Assembly (NCBI RefSeq): GCF_902806685.2
Contig: NC_048561.1
Coordinates: 4,463,157-4,527,156 of the forward strand
Origin: Maniola hyperantus
Taxonomy: Eukaryota > Arthropoda > Insecta > Lepidoptera > Nymphalidae
Length of the DNA stretch: 64,000 bases
Direction of reading: 5' to 3'
Of this stretch, positions 43,650-56,249 are shown in pieces. Both the position numbers and the translations under genes were made by a program. The notes beneath the pieces are model-generated. The model made no database searches and was not told where the DNA came from. It worked only from the letters and a program-made list of their open reading frames with translations. The stretch's first letter is position 1; each line of letters begins with the position of its first letter.

Positions 43650-44390
43650 TTACTTTTTTGCAGCGGCGGCCTTCTTGGCGGCGGGTTTAGTCTTGGGCGC
43701 GGCCTTCTTCGGTTTCGGCGCTTTCGGTTTCTTCGTGGGCGGTTTGGCAGTCTTCTTCGCCTTGGAGGCGGCGCCCTTGGCCTTGGCCGGGGACGCGGCG
43801 GCGACGGACGTCTTCTTCGCGGCGGGCTTCTTCCTCTTGGCCGCGGCGGCCTTCTTGTCCCTGGCGGTCGCGGCGGCGGTCTTCGCCCTCGACGGGGACG
43901 AGGCGGCCGCCGCGGCGGCGGAGGCGGCCTTCTTGCCACCCCTGGCGCCGGCCGCGGCCGCGGTGGAGGCGGCCTTCTTGGCCCTGGCGGAGGCGGCGGA
44001 CGCGGCGGCGCCCTTGCCGCCGCCGGCGGGCTTCTTGGACGCGGACGACTTCGACTCGAGCTTGAACGAGCCCGACGCACCCTTGCCCTTGGTCTGGATC
44101 AGCGCGCCGGACTCGACGGCGCTCTTCAGGTACTTCCTGATGAAAGGCGCCATCTTCTCAGCGTCTACCTTGTACTGGGCGGCGATGTACTTCTTGATGG
44201 CCTGCAGCGAGGAGCCGCTCCTCTCCTTGAGCTCCTTGATGGCGCTGTTCACCATCTCGGACGTCTTCGGGTGGGTGGGCTTCGCCTTCGGCTTCTTGGC
44301 GGCGGCGCCGCCGGCGCCCGCGGAGGCCTTGGGCTTCTTCGCGGGTGTCGCCGGGGCGGGTGCTTCGGATGCGACTGCGGAGTCTGACAT
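43650..44390 (-). CDS. H1: linker histone H1, unit 1
   Basis: 246-residue H1, which binds linker DNA at the nucleosome entry and exit. Start chosen at MSDSAV (44390), because the upstream in-frame Met (44438) adds an atypical leader. After a short Ala/Pro/Lys-rich N-tail, residues about 35-110 form the winged-helix domain (KTSEMVNSAIKELKERSG, then KMAPFIRKYLKSAV and GASGSFKL). The rest is a Lys/Ala/Pro tail with SPSRAK and SPAKAK phosphorylation-type motifs. Single exon, GC-rich. It is last in the transcriptional order of the unit. Confidence 0.95.
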   Translation of the reverse strand: MSDSAVASEAPAPATPAKKPKASAGAGGAAAKKPKAKPTHPKTSEMVNSAIKELKERSGSSLQAIKKYIAAQYKVDAEKMAPFIRKYLKSAVESGALIQTKGKGASGSFKLESKSSASKKPAGGGKGAAASAASARAKKAASTAAAAGARGGKKAASAAAAAASSPSRAKTAAATARDKKAAAAKRKKPAAKKTSVAAASPAKAKGAASKAKKTAKPPTKKPKAPKPKKAAPKTKPAAKKAAAAKK

Positions 44391-45664
44391 TTTATTGTTT
44401 GATGATGCACGTGCCACGACACAAAACACTGAGAACAATAGTGCACTGCACTATACAGACATAGATACGCCGCATGAGGTCGCTGTCGGTAGTAAGGCTC
44501 GTGGCTATACCGTAAGGAGAACCGCGATGTCGCTAGACATTTTCCCGTACGAATACTTACAACTTTTCACTAGCATGCATCAGATTAAAACAAAATTATA
44601 TATTCCCATTTAAGTTTTCCATCATTTGTTACGATCGTGTCGTTTTATCATGAGCCTGTCCGTGTCGTGGTATAATTTAATCGCACGTCGCCTCTTTGTG
44701 AACGGAGTGATCGATGTTTAATTTCGGTACACCGCTAGTCGCGTACCTCGGGTCCCGTTTAAAAGCGATTTTTCTCTATAAAACAATGCTTACATCATTG
44801 TATATCTTACCAAATTAAAAGCTGAGATTCTACTCTATTCATACGACCACTCATATCAATACTGAGTCTGACGTAGATGTAATTTAGCCAGATCGAAGTG
44901 GAGCCTCGTAAAACACTACTCGATCTCTCGGCGTGTACGAATAATTGTTGTCTCCCGCTGACTGTCTGATTATTTCGATAGAGGTATACCGATATGATAG
45001 AAAAATATAATTGTATTCATTTTATGTTCTCATTCATGTACAAATAATCGTGAAAAGACGGATAATGGATAAATTGACGCCAACACGAGTGCTCACTTGC
45101 GGCGCTGAGGAGGCGCGGCCGGCCGCCAGCCAGCCACATAATATACATTCTCTACACCGGGCACTATTTATATTTTTTATTATAATTCCATTATACAATA
45201 TTAATTACTTGATACTTTATAAGTTTAAGTAGGTTCTACGTGTAATTTAGAATTAGAAAATCGTTGGATTAGGTATGGGGACACAATATTAAAATGTGCG
45301 CCAAGAGTAGTAGAGCTGGTCACTCACTGTAGGTAGAAATTATCACCTCTATTGTATTTCATAGGACGTAGGTATCAAAAACGATAACACATCGTGTTTT
45401 AAACTTAAGTAGTATTTTAATTTTCAATTATTATGTATCACTGTCGGTACCTATGATAGTTCGTTCAAATTCGTTGTAAAAAAATAAAGTACAGGTAGGT
45501 ACCTACCTGGTACACCAGCAATTCATTATTATTTTCATATCACTTGCAATGGATAACCTATCTGATTCGACACTGCATTAGGTGTGCGTAAGTGTAAGTG
45601 TGTAAAAATATTTAAATGAGTCGATGCATAAATAGATTGGTAATAAAACAATAGAAATATATGC
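44391..45664. other. H1-H4 spacer with H1 promoter, unit 1
   Basis: About 1.27 kb. The H1 leader and promoter should lie in 44391-44600; no consensus TATA was fixed by eye. The rest is AT-rich spacer without a recognised element. Confidence 0.4.
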
Positions 45665-45680
45665 GGCCCTGAAAAGGGCC
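45665..45680 (-). terminator. histone mRNA 3' stem-loop, H4 unit 1
   Basis: GGCCCTTTTCAGGGCC on the minus strand, 45 nt after the H4 stop. Bound by SLBP in metazoans and used in place of polyadenylation. Confidence 0.95.
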
Positions 45681-45725
45681 TTTTTTATCGTATTAATTGG
45701 AATACGAATTAAGAGAGAGGAGTCA

Positions 45726-46147
<422 letters not shown>

Positions 46148-46789
46148 GGTACGCGCGAGAAAGAAAGAGACACACACAACAACTTGCTTGGTGGGACTGG
46201 GACGCGACGTCGAGAGACGCGGGGGGGAGGGGAGGGGAGGGGTGGGGAGGAGGGGGTGTTTGTTGGTGTATGATTTAATAATATTGACAAAATTAGCTAT
46301 CTATTAACGAAGGGATTATTTTGGAAAAAAAAAAAAAAAAAAAAAATACAAATTAAATAATTAGGATTTCATGTGACATACCTATCAATTTATCAAAATC
46401 GGTTGCCGAGCCGTGAGTTAAGTTGCGTTACAAACGGACATATATAATATATATATATATATTATTCAATATGTGCAGGTCAAAGACGTCATAATATTTT
46501 TTTTTTTTTTTTAATTCATTACAGTCGGCGTGTAGGTGTAAGTATCTATAATAAAATAGGTACCTAGTAGGTACGTAATTAATTAACGTCTTATGATGTA
46601 GGTAGGTAGGTCGATACCTAACTACTGCATAGGGTATTTTAATAGGTGATCAACAAAACCGCCAACACGAGCAGGTAGAGCAACTGTGTTAACACCGAGC
46701 ACCTCATGTACGTGCAGGGTAGGTAGAATAGAATACGAGAGAGAAGTAAAGTAGCCCTAGGTGGTAGTTATCTAATATGAAAGTTTTGT

Positions 46790-46805
46790 GGCCCTGAAAA
46801 GGGCC
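46790..46805 (-). terminator. histone mRNA 3' stem-loop, H3 unit 1
   Basis: GGCCCTTTTCAGGGCC on the minus strand, 77 nt after the H3 stop, followed by ACAAAA. Confidence 0.95.
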
Positions 46806-46882
46806 TTTTGCATTGCTACGAATCAGGTAGGGTACCTACTACATATGATTAGGTAAGTGAGCACCCGACGACGCTCGCACAT

Positions 46883-47299
<417 letters not shown>

Positions 47300-47371
47300 C
47301 TACTAAAAGAGAGTGAAAAAAAAAAAAAAAACTTTTATCGTGCGCGCGTCCAGTCGCAACTGACACTGTTA

Positions 47372-47378
47372 ATTTATA
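47372..47378 (-). promoter_or_regulatory. TATA box of H3, unit 1
   Basis: Minus strand TATAAAT, about 80 nt upstream of the ATG. Confidence 0.65.
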
Positions 47379-48040
47379 AAAATTTCCCCGCCGGGCTCTG
47401 AATCTTATATACGAATGACGCGGGGAGGAAAGGGGCGAGAGGGGAAGCGGGCAGGCAGTGCGCGCGCGACACAGACACATGATTGAAAGAGATTCGCTTA
47501 TTATATAAATTTATTGTTGTGTTGTCCGGTATTAGGTACTTAAAAAATAATAATAATAATAATAATGGGTAGGTAGGTAGGTAGGTAGGTGGGTAAATAT
47601 GTAGGTATTAGATATTTTGTCATAGTTGCCATTATTATTATTATTATTACTATTATTATTACAAACAAACAACATCAACGGATCGAAGGAAAAAAAAAAA
47701 AAAAAAAAAAAACCGAAACCGCACGCATTCTCGGATGATCAGCCGAAGCCAACGCGGCAAATAAGAGTAGGCATATAGGTATAATTGTATTTCCGGTAGG
47801 TACCTACCTGATTAATTTTTAAGTTGTAATGTATTCAAGTAGTAGGTAGGAGGTACCTATTTAATTGTTAAAGCGTAATTCCAGCTAGGTGATTAGCGAA
47901 GGAAGCGCCGAGAATAGGTACCTATTATAGATAGGGTAGACAGGACTGTGTTTCTAACATTATTATTAATTAACATTTTAGTAGTCAATAAAAGTAGGTA
48001 GGTAAGTACCTATGCAGGTTTGAAGTAGGAATCATTTTGT

Positions 48041-48056
48041 GGCCCTGAAAAGGGCC
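48041..48056 (-). terminator. histone mRNA 3' stem-loop, H2B unit 1
   Basis: GGCCCTTTTCAGGGCC on the minus strand, 59 nt after the H2B stop. Confidence 0.95.
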
Positions 48057-48115
48057 TTTTGTTTACATATATCTCGTTCACTTCTAACGAGGAAGAGAAG
48101 ACGCGAAGGGCTAGC

Positions 48116-48490
48116 TTACTTCGAGCTGGTGTACTTGGTGACGGCCTTTGTGCCTTCACTGACCGCGTGCTTGGCCAGCTCTCCCGGCAGCAGTAGTCTC
48201 ACAGAGGTCTGCACCTCCCTGGAGGTGATCGTCGATCTCTTGTTGTAGTGGGCGAGACGGGAGGCCTCGGCGGCGATGCGCTCAAATATGTCGTTCACGA
48301 ACGAGTTCATGATCGACATAGCCTTACTGGAGATACCGGTGTCGGGGTGGACCTGCTTGAGCACCTTGTAGATGTAAATAGCGTAGCTCTCCTTCCTCTT
48401 GTGCTTCTTCTTTTTCTTGTCAGACTTGGAGATATTCTTCTGGGCCTTGCCGGATTTCTTGGCTGCCTTACCGCTAGTCTTGGGTGGCAT
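48116..48490 (-). CDS. H2B: histone H2B, unit 1
   Basis: 124 codons. Basic N-tail (MPPKTSGKAAKKSGKAQKN), histone fold from about residue 35 (ESYAIYIYKVLKQVHPDTG), and C-terminus AVSEGTKAVTKYTSSK with the Lys that is ubiquitylated in this family. In the alpha-C region it reads REVQTSVRLL, where I recall REIQTAVRLL in most insects. No clear TATA upstream. Confidence 0.98.
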   Translation of the reverse strand: MPPKTSGKAAKKSGKAQKNISKSDKKKKKHKRKESYAIYIYKVLKQVHPDTGISSKAMSIMNSFVNDIFERIAAEASRLAHYNKRSTITSREVQTSVRLLLPGELAKHAVSEGTKAVTKYTSSK

Positions 48491-48933
48491 ATTGTACTAA
48501 GTACGTTCTGCGAGCACTATTACAAACAGACACTGAATAGGTAACGCGACCGCTGTACCGATGAGACGCTACAGAAGTGTGATCGGCTACCGGCGGGTCT
48601 ATCGAGTTTTGTTAGTTTCTCAGCGCGGCAGAGTAGCGACTGCGGCGAGCGGCTTGGTCCGATTCGACCAATCGTCGAACGATTTTAATTGTTCCGCGTG
48701 AGGGGGATGGAGGGGGGGGGGGGGGGGGTGCGGCGTAATTTCGAGGACCCCTGCCCCCTCTCCGCTCGCTGGTGATAAAATAATAATAATTATACCCCAA
48801 ATTATTTAAAAAAAATAAAAAAAAAAAAATGTATGTATGTATGTATGTATGTATGTATGTACGTACGTATGTAACGCATCTGGGTTTCACCCTTTTCGAC
48901 TTTCTAAATTTACTTTAAAAATTAGGTAGGTGT

Positions 48934-49025
48934 GGTACGCGACAGGTCGCGATGGCAGTCGGGAAGGGAACCCCTCCCCCCCCCCCGCATCATACCCCGA
49001 TTGCCATCTCAACCTGTCGCGGACC
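48934..49025. mobile_element. MITE family C copy in the H2B-H2A spacer, unit 1
   Basis: 'ggtacgcgacaggtcgcgat' and the inverse 'ctcaacctgtcgcggacc', with a C-rich centre. The same element sits in unit 2. Confidence 0.7.
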
Positions 49026-49158
49026 TATAGGTAGGTAGTTAGTTAGTTACCGTCTACTATGTTGTTGTTGTATAATATCTTATTAGGTAGATATACCTAC
49101 GTTATAAAGATATTGTGTTGTATCGTTGATATCATTATTAATATTGGAACAGTTTTGT

Positions 49159-49174
49159 GGCCCTGAAAAGGGCC
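49159..49174 (-). terminator. histone mRNA 3' stem-loop, H2A unit 1
   Basis: GGCCCTTTTCAGGGCC on the minus strand, 71 nt after the H2A stop. Confidence 0.95.
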
Positions 49175-49245
49175 TTTTGTTCATTTCTTGATAGAAATAA
49201 TATTGAGTAATCAATGTAGATAGATGGGCACCAAGGTGTAGGTGT

Positions 49246-49620
49246 TTAAGCCTTCTTCTCGGTCTTCTTGGGCAACAGGACAGCTTGGATGTTCGGCAAC
49301 ACGCCACCCTGTGCGATAGTCACGCCAGAGAGGAGCTTGTTCAGTTCCTCGTCGTTGCGGATGGCCAGCTGGAGATGCCTGGGTATGATCCTGGTCTTCT
49401 TGTTGTCGCGCGCCGCGTTGCCGGCCAACTCGAGAACTTCAGCGGCCAGGTACTCCATCACGGCCGCGAGGTAAACGGGCGCGCCGGCACCGACGCGTTC
49501 AGCGTAGTTGCCCTTCCTCAGCAGCCGGTGAATACGTCCGACGGGAAACTGTAGACCGGCACGGTTCGAGCGAGACTTGACCTTTCCCTTAACTTTGCCG
49601 CCTTTGCCACGCCCGGACAT
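49246..49620 (-). CDS. H2A: histone H2A, unit 1
   Basis: 124 codons from MSGRGKGGKVKG; the upstream in-frame Met at 49644 is rejected as non-canonical. Fold includes AGLQFPVGRIHRLLRKGNYA and the acidic-patch stretch RNDEELNKLL. Ends LLPKKTEKKA, with no SQ motif, so it is a canonical H2A and not H2A.X or H2Av. Val at position 14 is a possible lineage substitution. Promoter with TATA at 49730-49738. Confidence 0.98.
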   Translation of the reverse strand: MSGRGKGGKVKGKVKSRSNRAGLQFPVGRIHRLLRKGNYAERVGAGAPVYLAAVMEYLAAEVLELAGNAARDNKKTRIIPRHLQLAIRNDEELNKLLSGVTIAQGGVLPNIQAVLLPKKTEKKA

Positions 49621-49729
49621 TGTTGTTGAGAAGTTTAAAAACAATCTAAATCACAAATGTACGTGTACGTTGTGTACACGCGTGCGAGCGGAGCGGTGAA
49701 CTCTTTAAAAAACCATCGCGTCGAGCCGC

Positions 49730-49738
49730 ATTTATATA
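49730..49738 (-). promoter_or_regulatory. TATA box of H2A, unit 1
   Basis: Minus strand TATATAAAT, about 110 nt upstream of the ATG. The matching stretch of unit 2 is missing because of the retrotransposon insertion. Confidence 0.7.
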
Positions 49739-50387
49739 GTAAAACCGCGCTCCTTAGTAAGGTGGGGATAGCGACGAGCCACCACGGGCACGTTTGCATC
49801 AAGTTTGTTTGTTTTTTTGAAAATGCGACGTTGCATGTAGAGAAGGGACAGCGAAGCGACAACGTCGCATTGAAAAATTCTACGAAAATGTTATTATTTT
49901 ATTTTTTTTGTTTTTTTTTCAATGTCAAAAGAAAATACGATAAGACGGACGGACGGAGCGGGAGTCGGGATCGGGTTCGTCGGCTGGCCGTGATGTGCGA
50001 CGTGCGACGTGAACGAGCTGAGCGTAGTAGTACATAGGCCTAGTAGATAGAGTATATATAGTGTGTATTGTAGGTACCTATGTATACAATATTTTAGTCT
50101 AATAGACCGTGTGTGTGTGAACTGTGAATGAGATGAAAGAAGAAGAATAATCGTCAATCAGTGTTAGTGTTAGTGGTAGGTAGTGGTAGTGCTATGGTAC
50201 TTATGACCATGATCCAAGCAAACAAACGTTCCTCCCGGTCGGTGTCGGTGTCGGTGTTGGGGACAATGGGCAGAGAAACTTTCAGCTTTTATAATTACCT
50301 AATTATTTATGAAGTACTTACTAATAAAATAAATTAGTAAGTAATTAATATAGACCGTAGGTAATTATTGTAGTAAACTAAATAATT

Positions 50388-50447
50388 AAATAAGCTATAT
50401 AAGATAGATAGGTAGGTAGGTACCTATATATCTTATATAGCTTATTT
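50388..50447. repeat. near-perfect spacer hairpin, unit 2
   Basis: Same hairpin as at 42628-42687. Confidence 0.85.
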
Positions 50448-50635
50448 AATGGTATGATTGGTACCTATGTAATTATTATTATGTATAGAATATACCTAGG
50501 GTAGGTAGTAACATATTGAGCTTTTAAAGGTGTTAACAGGTACCTACCTAAGTTAACTACCATGACCATAGAAATAGTATAATATAAAATAACTGGTACT
50601 TGTATATTATATACAGTTGTAAAACGTGCCTTTTT

Positions 50636-51050
50636 AGCGTAGAGTAGGCGAAGCGAGCTTTAATTTCTTTTTGTTAGGCATTCACAAACGCGAGCGAAGC
50701 GAGCGTTTTTTTTTTTGTTAGGCATTTTTTTTGTTAGGCATTTTTTTTTTTAGGCATTCTCAAACGCGAGCGAAGCGAGCGTTTTTTTTTTGTTAGGCAT
50801 TCACAAACGCGAGCGAAGCGAGCGTTTTTTTTTTGTAGGCATTCACAAACGCGAGCGAAGCGAGCGTTTTTTTTTTTTTGGCATTTTTACAAACGCGAGC
50901 GAAGCGAGCGTTTTTTTTTTGTTAGGCATTCACAAACGCGAGCGAAGCGAGCGTTTTTTTTTTTGTAGGCATTCACAAACGCGAGCGAAGCGAGCGTTTT
51001 TTTTTTTAGGCATTTTCACAAAAGCGAGCGTTTTTTTTAGGCATTTAAAA
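50636..51050 (-). repeat. mirror-repeat / poly-T minisatellite, unit 2
   Basis: Same as 42876-43290, with small changes in T-run length and one T substituted in the 'ttttttggcattttt' stretch. Confidence 0.85.
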
Positions 51051-51210
51051 AATAAATATGACTAAATTTTAAAATAGTAATTTTAAAATAGTCGGGCTTC
51101 ATTTTTTTTTGATGTATGAAATATTCGTTTTTCAACCTCAAAAGAATGTTGTAGGTGTAATAAAACGAACTAATGGCTAGTATATTTGGTAGGTATAGGA
51201 AATGTGTGTT

Positions 51211-51226
51211 AGCCCTGAAAAGGGCT
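51211..51226 (-). terminator. histone mRNA 3' stem-loop, H1 unit 2
   Basis: AGCCCTTTTCAGGGCT as in unit 1, 182 nt after the stop. Confidence 0.92.
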
Positions 51227-51408
51227 TTTTATTGTTGCGGTTGTAAAGCCGCACGCAGAACTCTTGAACGCGCGCTTCATCGCCGGAACGTCCGTCGTCC
51301 GCCGCAGCACGGAGCCGCTTGCGCTGGCTGGCTGGCTTCAACACGGACGGCGAATAGCGAGCAGTTCGACGATGGCCGAAGGCGGCAGAGCAAGTAGAGC
51401 TGATGAGC

Positions 51409-52149
51409 TTACTTTTTTGCAGCGGCGGCCTTCTTGGCGGCGGGTTTAGTCTTGGGCGCGGCCTTCTTCGGTTTCGGCGCTTTCGGTTTCTTCGTGGGCG
51501 GTTTGGCAGTCTTCTTCGCCTTGGAGGCGGCGCCCTTGGCCTTGGCCGGGGACGCGGCGGCGACGGACGTCTTCTTCGCGGCGGGCTTCTTCCTCTTGGC
51601 CGCGGCGGCCTTCTTGTCCCTGGCGGTCGCGGCGGCGGTCTTCGCCCTCGACGGGGACGAGGCGGCCGCCGCGGCGGCGGAGGCGGCCTTCTTGCCACCC
51701 CTGGCGCCGGCCGCGGCCGCGGTGGAGGCGGCCTTCTTGGCCCTGGCGGAGGCGGCGGACGCGGCGGCGCCCTTGCCGCCGCCGGCGGGCTTCTTGGACG
51801 CGGACGACTTCGACTCGAGCTTGAACGAGCCCGACGCACCCTTGCCCTTGGTCTGGATCAGCGCGCCGGACTCGACGGCGCTCTTCAGGTACTTCCTGAT
51901 GAAAGGCGCCATCTTCTCAGCGTCTACCTTGTACTGGGCGGCGATGTACTTCTTGATGGCCTGCAGCGAGGAGCCGCTCCTCTCCTTGAGCTCCTTGATG
52001 GCGCTGTTCACCATCTCGGACGTCTTCGGGTGGGTGGGCTTCGCCTTCGGCTTCTTGGCGGCGGCGCCGCCGGCGCCCGCGGAGGCCTTGGGCTTCTTCG
52101 CGGGTGTCGCCGGGGCGGGTGCTTCGGATGCGACTGCGGAGTCTGACAT
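51409..52149 (-). CDS. H1: linker histone H1, unit 2
   Basis: Predicted protein identical to the unit 1 H1 (246 residues; start MSDSAV at 52149). Identity extends through the repetitive Lys/Ala tail, which usually diverges quickly, so the copies are very recent or homogenised. Confidence 0.95.
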   Translation of the reverse strand: MSDSAVASEAPAPATPAKKPKASAGAGGAAAKKPKAKPTHPKTSEMVNSAIKELKERSGSSLQAIKKYIAAQYKVDAEKMAPFIRKYLKSAVESGALIQTKGKGASGSFKLESKSSASKKPAGGGKGAAASAASARAKKAASTAAAAGARGGKKAASAAAAAASSPSRAKTAAATARDKKAAAAKRKKPAAKKTSVAAASPAKAKGAASKAKKTAKPPTKKPKAPKPKKAAPKTKPAAKKAAAAKK

Positions 52150-53423
52150 TTTATTGTTTGATGATGCACGTGCCACGACACAAAACACTGAGAACAATAG
52201 TGCACTGCACTATACAGACATAGATACGCCGCATGAGGTCGCTGTCGGTAGTAAGGCTCGTGGCTATACCGTAAGGAGAACCGCGATGTCGCTAGACATT
52301 TTCCCGTACGAATACTTACAACTTTTCACTAGCATGCATCAGATTAAAACAAAATTATATATTCCCATTTAAGTTTTCCATCATTTGTTACGATCGTGTC
52401 GTTTTATCATGAGCCTGTCCGTGTCGTGGTATAATTTAATCGCACGTCGCCTCTTTGTGAACGGAGTGATCGATGTTTAATTTCGGTACACCGCTAGTCG
52501 CGTACCTCGGGTCCCGTTTAAAAGCGATTTTTCTCTATAAAACAATGCTTACATCATTGTATATCTTACCAAATTAAAAGCTGAGATTCTACTCTATTCA
52601 TACGACCACTCATATCAATACTGAGTCTGACGTAGATGTAATTTAGCCAGATCGAAGTGGAGCCTCGTAAAACACTACTCGATCTCTCGGCGTGTACGAA
52701 TAATTGTTGTCTCCCGCTGACTGTCTGATTATTTCGATAGAGGTATACCGATATGATAGAAAAATATAATTGTATTCATTTTATGTTCTCATTCATGTAC
52801 AAATAATCGTGAAAAGACGGATAATGGATAAATTGACGCCAACACGAGTGCTCACTTGCGGCGCTGAGGAGGCGCGGCCGGCCGCCAGCCAGCCACATAA
52901 TATACATTCTCTACACCGGGCACTATTTATATTTTTTATTATAATTCCATTATACAATATTAATTACTTGATACTTTATAAGTTTAAGTAGGTTCTACGT
53001 GTAATTTAGAATTAGAAAATCGTTGGATTAGGTATGGGGACACAATATTAAAATGTGCGCCAAGAGTAGTAGAGCTGGTCACTCACTGTAGGTAGAAATT
53101 ATCACCTCTATTGTATTTCATAGGACGTAGGTATCAAAAACGATAACACATCGTGTTTTAAACTTAAGTAGTATTTTAATTTTCAATTATTATGTATCAC
53201 TGTCGGTACCTATGATAGTTCGTTCAAATTCGTTGTAAAAAAATAAAGTACAGGTAGGTACCTACCTGGTACACCAGCAATTCATTATTATTTTCATATC
53301 ACTTGCAATGGATAACCTATCTGATTCGACACTGCATTAGGTGTGCGTAAGTGTAAGTGTGTAAAAATATTTAAATGAGTCGATGCATAAATAGATTGGT
53401 AATAAAACAATAGAAATATATGC
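52150..53423. other. H1-H4 spacer, unit 2
   Basis: Matches 44391-45664; nothing further recognised. Confidence 0.4.
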
Positions 53424-53439
53424 GGCCCTGAAAAGGGCC
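53424..53439 (-). terminator. histone mRNA 3' stem-loop, H4 unit 2
   Basis: GGCCCTTTTCAGGGCC on the minus strand, 45 nt after the stop. Confidence 0.95.
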
Positions 53440-53484
53440 TTTTTTATCGTATTAATTGGAATACGAATTAAGAGAGAGGAGTCA

Positions 53485-53906
<422 letters not shown>

Positions 53907-54083
53907 GGTACGCGCGAGAAAGAAAGAGACACACACAACAACTTGCTTGGTGGGACTGGGACGCGACGTCGAGAGACGCGGGGGGGAGGGGAGGGGAGGG
54001 GTGGGGAGGAGGGTGTGTTTGTTGGTGTATGATTTAATAATATTGACAAAATTAGCTATCTATTAACGAAGGGATTATTTTGG

Positions 54084-54114
<31 letters not shown>

Positions 54115-54548
54115 TAAATAATTAGGATTTCATGTGACATACCTATCAATTTATCAAAATCGGTTGCCGAGCCGTGAGTTAAGTTGCGTTACAAACGGAC
54201 ATATATAATATATATATATATTATTCAATATGTGCAGGTCAAAGACGTCATAATATTTTTTTTTTTTTTTTAATTCATTACAGTCGGCGTGTAGGTGTAA
54301 GTATCTATAATAAAATAGGTACCTAGTAGGTACGTAATTAATTAACGTCTTATGATGTAGGTAGGTAGGTCGATACCTAACTACTGCATAGGGTATTTTA
54401 ATAGGTGATCAACAAAACCGCCAACACGAGCAGGTAGAGCAACTGTGTTAACACCGAGCACCTCATGTACGTGCAGGGTAGGTAGAATAGAATACGAGAG
54501 AGAAGTAAAGTAGCCCTAGGTGGTAGTTATCTAATATGAAAGTTTTGT

Positions 54549-54564
54549 GGCCCTGAAAAGGGCC
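54549..54564 (-). terminator. histone mRNA 3' stem-loop, H3 unit 2
   Basis: GGCCCTTTTCAGGGCC on the minus strand, 77 nt after the stop. Confidence 0.95.
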
Positions 54565-54641
54565 TTTTGCATTGCTACGAATCAGGTAGGGTACCTACTA
54601 CATATGATTAGGTAAGTGAGCACCCGACGACGCTCGCACAT

Positions 54642-55058
<417 letters not shown>

Positions 55059-55129
55059 CTACTAAAAGAGAGTGAAAAAAAAAAAAAAACTTTTATCGTG
55101 CGCGCGTCCAGTCGCAACTGACACTGTTA

Positions 55130-55136
55130 ATTTATA
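55130..55136 (-). promoter_or_regulatory. TATA box of H3, unit 2
   Basis: Minus strand TATAAAT, as in unit 1. Confidence 0.65.
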
Positions 55137-55799
55137 AAAATTTCCCCGCCGGGCTCTGAATCTTATATACGAATGACGCGGGGAGGAAAGGGGCGAGAGG
55201 GGAAGCGGGCAGGCAGTGCGCGCGCGACACAGACACATGATTGAAAGAGATTCGCTTATTATATAAATTTATTGTTGTGTTGTCCGGTATTAGGTACTTA
55301 AAAAATAATAATAATAATAATAATGGGTAGGTAGGTAGGTAGGTAGGTGGGTAAATATGTAGGTATTAGATATTTTGTCATAGTTGCCATTATTATTATT
55401 ATTATTACTATTATTATTACAAACAAACAACATCAACGGATCGAAGGAAAAAAAAAAAAAAAAAAAAAAAACCGAAACCGCACGCATTCTCGGATGATCA
55501 GCCGAAGCCAACGCGGCAAATAAGAGTAGGCATATAGGTATAATTGTATTTCCGGTAGGTACCTACCTGATTAATTTTTAAGTTGTAATGTATTCAAGTA
55601 GTAGGTAGGAGGTACCTATTTAATTGTTAAAGCGTAATTCCAGCTAGGTGATTAGCGAAGGAAGCGCCGAGAATAGGTACCTATTATAGATAGGGTAGAC
55701 AGGACTGTGTTTCTAACATTATTATTAATTAACATTTTAGTAGTCAATAAAAGTAGGTAGGTAAGTACCTATGCAGGTTTGAAGTAGGAATCATTTTGT

Positions 55800-55815
55800 G
55801 GCCCTGAAAAGGGCC
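55800..55815 (-). terminator. histone mRNA 3' stem-loop, H2B unit 2
   Basis: GGCCCTTTTCAGGGCC on the minus strand, 59 nt after the stop. Confidence 0.95.
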
Positions 55816-55874
55816 TTTTGTTTACATATATCTCGTTCACTTCTAACGAGGAAGAGAAGACGCGAAGGGCTAGC

Positions 55875-56249
55875 TTACTTCGAGCTGGTGTACTTGGTGA
55901 CGGCCTTTGTGCCTTCACTGACCGCGTGCTTGGCCAGCTCTCCCGGCAGCAGTAGTCTCACAGAGGTCTGCACCTCCCTGGAGGTGATCGTCGATCTCTT
56001 GTTGTAGTGGGCGAGACGGGAGGCCTCGGCGGCGATGCGCTCAAATATGTCGTTCACGAACGAGTTCATGATCGACATAGCCTTACTGGAGATACCGGTG
56101 TCGGGGTGGACCTGCTTGAGCACCTTGTAGATGTAAATAGCGTAGCTCTCCTTCCTCTTGTGCTTCTTCTTTTTCTTGTCAGACTTGGAGATATTCTTCT
56201 GGGCCTTGCCGGATTTCTTGGCTGCCTTACCGCTAGTCTTGGGTGGCAT
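55875..56249 (-). CDS. H2B: histone H2B, unit 2
   Basis: Protein identical to unit 1, including the REVQTSVRLL variant, so the change is fixed in both copies and not a chance error. Confidence 0.98.
   Translation of the reverse strand: MPPKTSGKAAKKSGKAQKNISKSDKKKKKHKRKESYAIYIYKVLKQVHPDTGISSKAMSIMNSFVNDIFERIAAEASRLAHYNKRSTITSREVQTSVRLLLPGELAKHAVSEGTKAVTKYTSSK

Noticed and set aside
44249..44446. Longer H1 and H2A starts (upstream in-frame Met codons)
   Set aside because: The canonical histone starts MSDSAV and MSGRGKGG are within the frames and fit the families; the upstream extensions do not.
43644..44613. Long plus-strand ORFs (247 and 312 aa) opposite H1
   Set aside because: They are antisense readings of the low-complexity, GC-rich H1 tail and show no family resemblance; the same shadows recur in unit 2.
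50790..51065. Repetitive ORF (GIHKRERSERFFF type) in the histone spacer
   Set aside because: It is a translation of the mirror-repeat/poly-T minisatellite, and length changes in T runs break it in the other unit.
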